Shown here: piece by piece, positions 16,544 to 24,735 of the stretch
Numbering within the stretch: the stretch's first letter is position 1
How the letters are laid out: each line of letters begins with the position of its first letter
DNA from: an uncultured Gammaproteobacteria bacterium
Lineage (GTDB): Bacteria > Pseudomonadota > Gammaproteobacteria > SZUA-140
DNA length: 39,847 bases
Reading direction: 5' to 3'
NCBI GenBank assembly: GCA_945787155.1
Contig: CALZHD010000006.1
Location: forward strand, 1-39,847
Made by a program: the position numbers and the translations under genes
The notes under the pieces: generated by a model
Database searches by the model: none
What the model was told of the DNA's origin: nothing
The model's input: the letters and a program-made list of their open reading frames with translations, nothing else

Positions 16544-17830
16544 GTGGATGATATTTCACTATTCACGCTGCTCGGCCTGCTATTTCTACTGCTGCTGATG
16601 TCCGCTTTTTTCTCCTCCTCGGAAACGGCGATGATGAGCCTCAACCGCTATCGCCTTCGCCACCTTGCGCAGACAGGCCACCCGGGGGCGAAACGTGCTC
16701 AGTCGATGCTGGAACGTCCTGATCGACTGATCGGTCTGATTCTCCTCGGCAATAACTTCGTTAATATTCTTGCCTCTTCGATCACAACGATCATCGCGAT
16801 CAAATATTTTGGCGAGGCGTGGATTGCGGCCGCCGCAGGCATCTTGACACTCATCATTTTACTTTTTGCAGAAGTAACGCCAAAAACGATGGCGGCCCTC
16901 AACCCTGAACGTATCGCCTTCCCCGCAAGCCTGATCCTCAAACCATTGTTGATCGTCTGTTACCCGATGGTATGGGTCATCAATATCATTGCCAACAGCC
17001 TGCTGAAACTACTGGGCGTCTCGCCAAATGATGACGCACTACAACAACTGACCCAGGATGAGTTGCGCACTGTAGTAAACGAGGCAAGTGCAATGATTCC
17101 ACAACGCCACCAGAAGATGCTGCTCAATATACTGGATCTTGAGAAAGTGACCATCGAAGATATTATGGTGCCACGCAATGAGATCATAGGCATCGATCTC
17201 GACGATGACATCAATAATATCGTACAACTGTTGACTAACTGCCAGCACACCCGCTTGCCACTCTATCGTGAAAATATAAACAACGTGCTCGGCATCATGC
17301 ACATTCGCAATGCGCTCCCCTACATTCACAAAGAGGCGTTTAATAAAGAGACCCTGCTCGACATTGCTAAAGAGCCCTACTTCATGCCTGAAGGGACACC
17401 ACTCAATACTCAATTACTGAACTTTCAGCGCCAGAAACGACGCATCGGTCTGGTGGTCGATGAATATGGCGACATCAAGGGACTGGTAACACTAGAAGAT
17501 ATTCTGGAAGAGATTGTGGGTGAATTCACCACCGACGTTGCCACCACCATCAAGGATATACACCCACAGGAAGACGGCAGCTATCTGGTCGATGGTAGCG
17601 CCAACCTTCGTGAAATCAATCGCACCATGCAGTGGTCATTTCCGACCGATGGACCCAAGACACTGAATGGACTGATCACCGACTATCTAGAGTCGATCCC
17701 CATCCCTGGCACCAGTCTACGTATTGCAGGCTATCCAATCGAGATCGTACAAATTTCGGATAACACGGTTAAAACAGCGCGAATCTATCCCGAGCTACGA
17801 GTGGTTAAGGAAGAGAAACTCCACGGTTAA
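16544..17830 (+). CDS. CNNM/CorC (HlyC/CorC) family membrane protein, YfjD-like
   Basis: Protein of 428 residues starting at GTG 16544. An N-terminal DUF21/CNNM transmembrane domain (about 1-190) contains the SSSETAMMSLNRYRLRHL and GNNFVNILASSI motifs. A CBS-domain pair follows (about 200-325, with IMVPRNEIIGID and LVTLEDILEEIVGEF), then a C-terminal CorC_HlyC domain (about 340-425). Family members are linked to Mg2+ (or Na+/Mg2+) transport. E. coli YfjD occupies the same place after ypjD. It is convergent with wspR, 35 nt away, with no obvious intrinsic terminator between them. Confidence 0.9.
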   Translation: MDDISLFTLLGLLFLLLLMSAFFSSSETAMMSLNRYRLRHLAQTGHPGAKRAQSMLERPDRLIGLILLGNNFVNILASSITTIIAIKYFGEAWIAAAAGILTLIILLFAEVTPKTMAALNPERIAFPASLILKPLLIVCYPMVWVINIIANSLLKLLGVSPNDDALQQLTQDELRTVVNEASAMIPQRHQKMLLNILDLEKVTIEDIMVPRNEIIGIDLDDDINNIVQLLTNCQHTRLPLYRENINNVLGIMHIRNALPYIHKEAFNKETLLDIAKEPYFMPEGTPLNTQLLNFQRQKRRIGLVVDEYGDIKGLVTLEDILEEIVGEFTTDVATTIKDIHPQEDGSYLVDGSANLREINRTMQWSFPTDGPKTLNGLITDYLESIPIPGTSLRIAGYPIEIVQISDNTVKTARIYPELRVVKEEKLHG

Positions 17831-17865
17831 CGACCTCGAAAAAATAGCGCCAATACTAATACTAA

Positions 17866-18897
17866 CTACTCAGATTGATCGTCAATATCCCGCTTCGCGC
17901 GACAACAACGATTACGCCCTTCCTCTTTTGCATCATAGAGCGCCCCGTCTGCCAACGCTATCAAGCTGGCCGAATCTTCGCCACACCGCGGGGGTATGCC
18001 TGCCGCACCAAGTGAGATCGTGACAACGCCACTAACATCAGAGAATTCATGTTTTAGTGCTAACTGCTCAACAGCGAGACGCAGTTCTTCAGCGATTACC
18101 ATCGCGCCATTAAGATCCGTATTGGGTAAGATCACACCGAACTCTTCACCTCCATAACGCGCTACCATGTCGGAAGATCGACGCATCGTCGTGGCCAGAG
18201 CAGTCGACACTCTACGCAGGCAATCATCGCCACCCTGATGACCATAACCATCATTATATTTCTTGAAAAAATCGATATCGATCAACAGCAAGGCAAGACT
18301 GGTCTCTTCACGAACTGCGCGACTCCACTCCTTACTAATATATTCATCGAACGAACGCCGATTCGGAATCCCGGTCAAGCCATCAATGGCAGACAATCGC
18401 TCAAGCTCAATATTACTCGCCTCCAGTTCTTTCTGCAGTTCATGTAACTCACGAAAAGCCTGATCTCGTTGCAGTTGCGCTAGAAAACTACGCGAGTGAG
18501 CCTGAATTCGTGCAATCAATTCAATTTTATCTGGCAGCTTTACCAGGTAGTCACTAGCCCCGTTACTAAACGCCTCGCTCTTATCCTTAGGTTCCTCTTT
18601 ACTAGACAGTACGATCACCGGAGTGTTCTTCAAGGCAGGGTGATTACGATACGAACGCACCAGCGTCATACCATCGATATCTGGCATCACCAGATCCTGC
18701 AGGATCGTCGTTGGCTGTACCTCGAGGGCCATATCAATAGCCTTCTTCGAGTCGCTACAATAATGGAGAGTGATCGTCACTTCACTCTCAAGCATGCGCC
18801 GAATCGCTTCAGCCACAATCGGCTGATCATCCACCAGTAATACAACAATGGCGTCAGCCATATTGCCTTCTGTTAATGACTCGTTAACTTCGTTCAT
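17866..18897 (-). CDS. wspR: Response regulator-diguanylate cyclase WspR
   Basis: Output enzyme of the Wsp system: phosphorylation of its receiver domain stimulates synthesis of cyclic di-GMP from GTP. It has 343 residues (Pseudomonas WspR 347). Receiver domain about 15-138 with phospho-acceptor D68 (LQDLVMPDIDG); a helical linker; GGDEF domain about 170-335 with an intact active site GGEEF (249-253) and inhibitory I-site R240-S-S-D243. It starts at ATG 18897; a second start at 18861 has a better AGAAGG, but the longer form matches the Pseudomonas N-terminus in length. Last gene of the operon, 15 nt after wspF. Confidence 0.96.
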   Translation of the reverse strand: MNEVNESLTEGNMADAIVVLLVDDQPIVAEAIRRMLESEVTITLHYCSDSKKAIDMALEVQPTTILQDLVMPDIDGMTLVRSYRNHPALKNTPVIVLSSKEEPKDKSEAFSNGASDYLVKLPDKIELIARIQAHSRSFLAQLQRDQAFRELHELQKELEASNIELERLSAIDGLTGIPNRRSFDEYISKEWSRAVREETSLALLLIDIDFFKKYNDGYGHQGGDDCLRRVSTALATTMRRSSDMVARYGGEEFGVILPNTDLNGAMVIAEELRLAVEQLALKHEFSDVSGVVTISLGAAGIPPRCGEDSASLIALADGALYDAKEEGRNRCCRAKRDIDDQSE

Positions 18898-18912
18898 GCT
18901 CTAGTTCCATGC

Positions 18913-19947
18913 TTAACATGCCGTCACTTTGCTATATTGTTTGAGCAGTGTCGCCCCGATGCAATCTAATGGTAAAACTTTCACTGCAGCATTTAGCGCT
19001 ACTGCCGCCTTCGGCATCCCATATACAGCACAACTCTTTTCATCCTGCGCGATGGTAAACACGCCTTTCTGACGCAACGATAACAGTCCAGCAGCACCAT
19101 CACGCCCCATTCCTGTCAACAATGCCGCCGTCACGTCTCCGCCCCAGTGCGCTGCAACACTCTCAAAGAAGACGTCTACAGAAGGGCGGTATACTACTTC
19201 TTTTGGGTCTGAAGTATATGCCAAACTTCCCCTGGGGGACATCACAAGGTGATCATTGGTCGATGCAACCTGAACGATACCAGGCGATACACACTCACCC
19301 TCTTCTGCAACTTTAACCTGTAAATTGCATTGAGTATTAAGCCACGCAGCTAAATCACAGGAAAAATGCGCATCGATATGCTGAATAATAACCACGCCTG
19401 CAGGAAAGTCTGAGGGAAGTTCAGCTAATATTTTAGCCAATGCCGGCGGCCCTCCAGTAGATGAGCCTATCGCCACTAACGACTGATGCTTATGTAAAAC
19501 CGAATACGAAGGTTGCGACTGCAGTTTTTCTACATGACGCGATGGAATAGGTCTGGTTAATTTCTCTATCGTCTTGATTTTATCTAATAGTGCAATATTA
19601 TCCTTAACATCCTCAGCCCCCCTCAATACGGGAGTTTTCACCACATCCAGTGCGCCAGCGCCCATCGCCTCAAACACCATTGCACTGTTACCTGTGACTG
19701 AGCTTGTGACGATCAAAATCGGGCACGGCGTCGCAGCCATAATTCGACGGGTCGCTTCAATTCCATTCAATATCGGCATAACCAGATCCATCAAAATCAG
19801 ATCAGGAAGATCATGCTGACATCGCTTTACCGCCTCTTCGCCATTCACAGCCACCCATGCCAGCTCATGATCAGTCGCCGTCACCAGCAAGCGCCTCAAA
19901 CCCTCAACAGCCATCATCGTGTCATTAACGATCGCTATCCTCATCAT
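18913..19947 (-). CDS. wspF: CheB-like methylesterase WspF
   Basis: Receptor methylesterase/deamidase with receiver domain, 344 residues. Receiver domain about 1-125 with D54 (LILMDLVMP); catalytic CheB domain about 155-340 with the serine in GSSTGGPPAL (S163), the histidine in IIQHIDAHF (H190) and the aspartate in TGMGRDGAAGL. In Pseudomonas, loss of WspF locks Wsp signalling on. It overlaps the wspE stop by 4 nt (ATGA), which suggests coupled translation. ATG-ATG doublet at the start leaves a one-codon ambiguity. Confidence 0.95.
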   Translation of the reverse strand: MMRIAIVNDTMMAVEGLRRLLVTATDHELAWVAVNGEEAVKRCQHDLPDLILMDLVMPILNGIEATRRIMAATPCPILIVTSSVTGNSAMVFEAMGAGALDVVKTPVLRGAEDVKDNIALLDKIKTIEKLTRPIPSRHVEKLQSQPSYSVLHKHQSLVAIGSSTGGPPALAKILAELPSDFPAGVVIIQHIDAHFSCDLAAWLNTQCNLQVKVAEEGECVSPGIVQVASTNDHLVMSPRGSLAYTSDPKEVVYRPSVDVFFESVAAHWGGDVTAALLTGMGRDGAAGLLSLRQKGVFTIAQDEKSCAVYGMPKAAVALNAAVKVLPLDCIGATLLKQYSKVTAC

Positions 19948-22295
19948 GCCTCTCCAATCAAATCTATCACAGCTTCACGCAATGCCTCATCATGAAAGCA
20001 GCCCTTAGTCAGGTAATAATCCGCGCCAGCTTCAAGCCCAAGTAGCTTATCCTCTTCACGGTCCTTGTAAGAAACCACCATAACAGGCATATTACGCAAT
20101 GCATCATCCTGTTTCATCATACGCACCAGCTCAATGCCGTTCATCCTCGGCATATCAATATCAGTAATGACCAGGCGATAGTCACCACTGCGTACAGCAT
20201 TCCAGCCATCCATACCATCAACCGCAACATCTACCTCATAACCATAGGCCTCCAGCATTTTGCGCTCGACCTCTCGTACAGTAATTGAATCATCAACTAC
20301 CAGCACCCGTTTACTGATACCTTCATCAGCGGCATTTTCTCCACTTACCTTATCAATTCGACCTTTTGAAATTAACTTGGAAATCGAGCGCGCCATATCA
20401 TCCACATCAATAATCAATGTCGGCGAACCATCATCAAGTAATGCAGCTACGCTGACATCTTTTACCTTGCCCAGACGTGGATCAATTACCTGAACCGCCA
20501 GCTCACGCTCACCTAGAAAAGCATCAACAATCACACCATATTGACCATGCCTATCGCTAAGAATGACCACGAACAACTGCTCTCTCTTTGCAGTAGATTG
20601 CTCAGTACCAAACACCTGAGAGGCTGAAACCAGACCGATATGGCGATTATTCCACGTAATATATTGATGATCTTCAACGACTTCAATCTGATCATCTTCG
20701 ATCTTAAGCAAATGATCGATTCGTGCCAAAGGAAAGGCATAGCACTCACCCCCGATATCGACCAATAGCGTTCTGATTACCGACAAGGTCAACGGTAACT
20801 GCATCTGAAAGCAGGTGCCCTGACCTGCTTTAGATGTAATCGTCACCACCCCTCGCATCTCCTTAACCGCGTCGTGAACAACATCGAGGCCAACACCACG
20901 CCCGGATATCTCAGTCACTTCACTGCGAGTACTAAAACTCGGTAGAAAAAGAAATTCCAGCAATTCCATATCACTCATTTGCGCCAATATCTCTTCACTA
21001 CTCAAGCCACGCTCAATAATTTTCTGCTTAAGCGTTTCAAGATCAACACCACGCCCATCATCCTCTACCGTCACTACCAGCATTCCCGAACGGTGACGAG
21101 CATCAAGCTTTACAATCGCCTGAGAGGGCTTGTCATTTCCAGTACGAACGTCTGGCATTTCAATACCGTGATCTACAGCATTTCGCAATAAGTGATTGAG
21201 CGGAGCCTTCACCATTTCTAACACATCGCGATCAACCTGGGTGGTCACTCCGGTAATCTCAAGCCTGGCATCTTTGCCCAGCGAACGTGCGACATCGCGC
21301 ACCATGCGCTGAAAACCATCTACACCATCAGAAAAAGGGCGCATTCGGCTTGCCAACACTTCACGATGCAGCCTGCCTGCAAGATTCCCCGTACGGTAAT
21401 CAAAATGCTCAAGATCAACAAGACGATCCGATAGCGCTTCACGCTGCTTCACTGCTTTTCGTTGCAACTCCATTAATGCAGTTTCCACTACAGGCTCAAT
21501 GCCTGTTGCATTAAACTTTTCACGCAAGTTATCAAGATCACTCACCAGGTCAAAATGAAAACGCTTAAAACGTTGCATCGCCTCTATGTGTGGATGTAAC
21601 CAACGAGCCTCAACCATCGCCTCTCCTGCCAATCCAAGCAACTTATCCATACGCTCAGTACTGACACGTAATACGCGCTCTTTTACTTCCGCCAATGAGG
21701 CCGCTTTATTCGGCGGGGTTTCTGCTGCCAGGCTATTCACTGCAGACTTCTCAGATACAATCGGAGAAGAAGCATCCTGCCGCATACCAGAGACAGGTGC
21801 TGACGCCTCATCATCAACGCTATCTTTAATCACTCCAGACTCATCTCCAGTGACAGCAGGCTTCACTACCACCGCTGCTTGTGATCTCTCACCAGTTAGT
21901 ATCCCTTCAATGGCCAACACCAGTGAATCAAGCGCTGTTTGGTTCAACTCAACCCATGATGAAAGGTCTGATTCGTCTAGTTTTGATACTTGCCCCATCA
22001 TATCGACGCCATTCAACAACACATCAATATCAACACTAATAAATTCCAGCTCACTTTTCTGAGCCGCAACAAAACAGTCCTCCATCACATGAGCCACTCG
22101 TACTACCGGATCAATATCCACCATCCGCGCAGCGCCTTTAATCGAATGAGAGGCACGCATCATCGATTCAAGATTTTCCGTAGAAGATGGATTTTGCTCC
22201 AACACAAGCAGGCCATCAGTCAGCAACGACAGCTGCCCTTCGGCCTCCGTTCGGAAGAGGTCCAACATTGAGAAGCCACTCAGATCGTCACTCAT
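19944..22295 (-). CDS. wspE: CheA-receiver hybrid histidine kinase WspE
   Basis: Central kinase of the Wsp pathway, 783 residues. The N-terminal Hpt domain has phosphorylatable H50 (ASHSIKGAAR). After a variable linker rich in Ser/Ala/Val come dimerisation and HATPase regions with LLRNAVDHGIEM, VEDDGRGVD and ISGRGVGLDVV. A CheW-like regulatory domain follows (about 505-640). A C-terminal receiver (about 660-780) has phospho-acceptor D712 (LVITDIDMPRMNG). The fused receiver, and the absence of any cheY in the cluster, are Wsp hallmarks. It phosphorylates WspR and WspF. It overlaps wspD and wspF by 4 nt each. Confidence 0.96.
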   Translation of the reverse strand: MSDDLSGFSMLDLFRTEAEGQLSLLTDGLLVLEQNPSSTENLESMMRASHSIKGAARMVDIDPVVRVAHVMEDCFVAAQKSELEFISVDIDVLLNGVDMMGQVSKLDESDLSSWVELNQTALDSLVLAIEGILTGERSQAAVVVKPAVTGDESGVIKDSVDDEASAPVSGMRQDASSPIVSEKSAVNSLAAETPPNKAASLAEVKERVLRVSTERMDKLLGLAGEAMVEARWLHPHIEAMQRFKRFHFDLVSDLDNLREKFNATGIEPVVETALMELQRKAVKQREALSDRLVDLEHFDYRTGNLAGRLHREVLASRMRPFSDGVDGFQRMVRDVARSLGKDARLEITGVTTQVDRDVLEMVKAPLNHLLRNAVDHGIEMPDVRTGNDKPSQAIVKLDARHRSGMLVVTVEDDGRGVDLETLKQKIIERGLSSEEILAQMSDMELLEFLFLPSFSTRSEVTEISGRGVGLDVVHDAVKEMRGVVTITSKAGQGTCFQMQLPLTLSVIRTLLVDIGGECYAFPLARIDHLLKIEDDQIEVVEDHQYITWNNRHIGLVSASQVFGTEQSTAKREQLFVVILSDRHGQYGVIVDAFLGERELAVQVIDPRLGKVKDVSVAALLDDGSPTLIIDVDDMARSISKLISKGRIDKVSGENAADEGISKRVLVVDDSITVREVERKMLEAYGYEVDVAVDGMDGWNAVRSGDYRLVITDIDMPRMNGIELVRMMKQDDALRNMPVMVVSYKDREEDKLLGLEAGADYYLTKGCFHDEALREAVIDLIGEA

Positions 22296-22987
22296 ACAAG
22301 AGCTCTCCGCAGCGAGTTAAACAACAACTCCTGATCTAATAGCCCAACATGCCGTTCATCAAGTTCAAATAATCCAGCAAGGTGCGAATACATCGAATTA
22401 GCAGCCGTGGCGGGTACATCTCGAATACTATCTTTCCAAATACGGTGTGTACCGATAATTTCACTCACCGGAAATACAAACTGCTCGCTATCTTTTTCAA
22501 TAATCACCAACCGCTCAAGAAAGCTTTTTCGCAATTCGTCAAAATCAAATTTCTCTCCCTTATCAACTGAAAGCAGTGTTCCCACTGACATCCATAACTT
22601 AAGCTCACCTCTGACATTCACTATCCCTTTAGTCACCGCACTCTTAGAATTTGGAATGCCATGCACTGGGCGTATCTCAGATATTTCATTGATAATCTTT
22701 GTTGGTAACCCAAGCCACTCATCACCAAGCCTGAACACCACTATTGACAGTGATTCATTACTCTTTTCGACCTTCTCCTTAGCCAGTAATGTTGTCCAGG
22801 ATTCCTGATAATCTAGCGGAATCGCGCGCGTCAGCAGGCTACGTCCAGCGCTCGAATACACATCGCAGTTACGGCAATGCAATACGTCTTTAAGACGAGG
22901 GCATTTTTCACCACCTTTACTCCAGACACCAATGGTTGACCAACAATTGTCTATCTGTTCATCCATAAAAACACCTACACCAGACAT
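22292..22987 (-). CDS. wspD: CheW-like coupling protein WspD
   Basis: Scaffold linking receptor and WspE, 231 residues, longer than a plain CheW. The CheW domain covers about 75-225. The N-terminus has a four-cysteine region, C15, C29, C38 and C41 (the last pair in HCRNCDVY), as I recall from WspD homologues. It could bind metal or form disulfides; function unknown. A second start, ATG 22966, would remove seven residues and has an AGGTG upstream, so the start is open. The stop overlaps wspE by 4 nt. Confidence 0.93.
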   Translation of the reverse strand: MSGVGVFMDEQIDNCWSTIGVWSKGGEKCPRLKDVLHCRNCDVYSSAGRSLLTRAIPLDYQESWTTLLAKEKVEKSNESLSIVVFRLGDEWLGLPTKIINEISEIRPVHGIPNSKSAVTKGIVNVRGELKLWMSVGTLLSVDKGEKFDFDELRKSFLERLVIIEKDSEQFVFPVSEIIGTHRIWKDSIRDVPATAANSMYSHLAGLFELDERHVGLLDQELLFNSLRRALV

Positions 22988-22990
22988 TCA

Positions 22991-24268
22991 TTACTGCCTC
23001 GCCCGCTCGGCACGCCGCCTAAGGCTAAGTGCCTCATCAACACTACCATTACGCTCAACATGCAACGCAAGATGAACCAGAGCCTCTGTGTGACTGGGGA
23101 CTAAATAGATGGCCTTTCTGAACATCGACTCAGCCATGCCAGATCTATTTGTCGCCTCATACACCACGCCCAATAAATAGAATGCGTCCGCACTACTAAA
23201 GCGCGCAAGCGCCTGTTGACAAATTTCTTCCGCCTCCTCAAGAGAGCCCTCATCTGCTAATCGACGCGCCTTTGAAACAAGCACATGCTCATCAAGCTCA
23301 TCATCAAATTTATTACGTACCAAATAAGCAGAAAATGGCTTACTATCAACAACGTCTGTTCCGCTCACTAAACTCAAGCTGGGAGTTTTATTCTCAACAG
23401 AAGGTATTGCACTATATTTTTTAGAAAATTCAGCAATCTTTTCATCATAACCACTAGATTCAGTAACATCTAATTCGCATTTTTTAACAAAGGCAAAGGA
23501 ACCACGCATGCGCAATGATCTGAATAAGTGATTAACATTATTATTCGCTTCTGCATGTCCTACAAACAACACTCCATCGGACGCCAACAGATCATAAAGT
23601 TTACTCACTGCCAACTGCTGATCATGATTATCAAAATAGATCAGTAAATTACGGCAAAAAATCACATCATAACCACCTTTCATCTCTGAAAAGTTATCCC
23701 TTAGTAAATTACCTTGTCGAAAGTTCACACGTTTTCTGATACGACTCTTCAACCGATAGCCATCAGCAATCTTTGTAAAATAAGCATCGCGAAATGAAAG
23801 ATCCATGCTACGAAAAGAGTTTTCTCGGTAAACACCCTTCTTTGCCTTATCAAGTGAATGCTGACTAATATCAACGGCATCAATCTGCACACGTGCAACA
23901 GGAAAATTTATTTTATCCAGCGCCATAGCAATGGTGTACGGTTCTTCACCAGTAGAGCAGGGTATGCTCAAAATTCTAAATGTGCGCGCACTATTCTCAG
24001 GCATTAACCAGTTACTATTTATATTGCTAGTTAATACATCGAATGGAACATCATCCCTGAAAAACCAGGTCTCAGGAACTACAACCGCCTCAACCAGGCG
24101 TTTTAACTCATCTTCCGAAGCTAGCAAAACCTGATAATAGTGATCTACATCTTTGAAACTTGAATCCTTTAAACAACGTTTAATGGCATTTTGAATAGAT
24201 GCCTCGCCAACCGTATTGACATCAAGCCCGATTTTTTCTTTTAGCAATGTTTCTATTTTCTTGCACAT
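22991..24268 (-). CDS. wspC: CheR methyltransferase with TPR domain, WspC
   Basis: S-adenosylmethionine-dependent receptor glutamate methyltransferase fused to tetratricopeptide repeats, 425 residues. The CheR part shows VVPETWFFRD, LSIPCSTGEEPYTIAMAL (SAM site) and VIFCRNLLIYFD. After a low-complexity linker (about 275-330), TPR-like helices occupy about 340-420 (EAEEICQQALARFS, AFYLLGVVYEATNR, AESMFRKAIYLVPSHTEAL). I chose ATG 24268, which forms TGATG with the wspB stop like the wspA-wspB junction; an upstream in-frame start at 24310 would overlap wspB by 43 nt. Adaptation partner of WspF. Confidence 0.94.
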   Translation of the reverse strand: MCKKIETLLKEKIGLDVNTVGEASIQNAIKRCLKDSSFKDVDHYYQVLLASEDELKRLVEAVVVPETWFFRDDVPFDVLTSNINSNWLMPENSARTFRILSIPCSTGEEPYTIAMALDKINFPVARVQIDAVDISQHSLDKAKKGVYRENSFRSMDLSFRDAYFTKIADGYRLKSRIRKRVNFRQGNLLRDNFSEMKGGYDVIFCRNLLIYFDNHDQQLAVSKLYDLLASDGVLFVGHAEANNNVNHLFRSLRMRGSFAFVKKCELDVTESSGYDEKIAEFSKKYSAIPSVENKTPSLSLVSGTDVVDSKPFSAYLVRNKFDDELDEHVLVSKARRLADEGSLEEAEEICQQALARFSSADAFYLLGVVYEATNRSGMAESMFRKAIYLVPSHTEALVHLALHVERNGSVDEALSLRRRAERARQ

Positions 24269-24735
24269 CACTTGTCCATTACAGCTGGGCTGCCATAAAG
24301 AAGGTCGCAATCACGCCTAGATAGCAGGCAATCTATATCCATCCACTGAATTACACCTTGAGCATCAGTCATAATATTTGACACATAACTCTCTTCAGAG
24401 GACTTTAATACTGATTGATGAAAACGACTCAGTTCAAGCTCAATCGTTTCGGTCGCATATTCAGCGATTATTCCAAGTATGTGCTCATGCCCAGCATACC
24501 CTGTATAATTAACCAAAAAAATCCGCGTACTCATGACCTGCTCTGAAGAGACCCCATTAAGCAAATATCGTATATCAACCACGGGTACAGGCACTGCACG
24601 ATAGTTACATAATCCTGCTATATAATCGGGTGCTTTCGAGAAGTTACTCAACTTAACCAACGGCACAACCTCAACTATTTTTTTAGCATCGACCACATAA
24701 CGATCTTCACCAACATGGAAGAGAACAAAAAGCAT
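24268..24735 (-). CDS. wspB: CheW-like coupling protein WspB
   Basis: Coupling protein of 155 residues formed essentially of one CheW domain: FVLFHVGEDRYVVDAKKIVE, then APDYIAGLCNYRAVPVPVVDIRYLL in the classic place. It links receptor to WspE; Wsp systems use two CheW proteins (WspB and WspD). Its start shares a base with the wspA stop and its stop shares a base with the wspC start (both TGATG), so translation is probably coupled through the operon. Confidence 0.94.
   Translation of the reverse strand: MLFVLFHVGEDRYVVDAKKIVEVVPLVKLSNFSKAPDYIAGLCNYRAVPVPVVDIRYLLNGVSSEQVMSTRIFLVNYTGYAGHEHILGIIAEYATETIELELSRFHQSVLKSSEESYVSNIMTDAQGVIQWMDIDCLLSRRDCDLLYGSPAVMDK

Noticed and set aside
24268-24310. 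Upstream start for wspC that would overlap wspB by 43 nt
   Set aside because: ATG 24268 forms a TGATG junction identical in style to wspA-wspB, and the extra 14 residues look unlike a CheR N-terminus.
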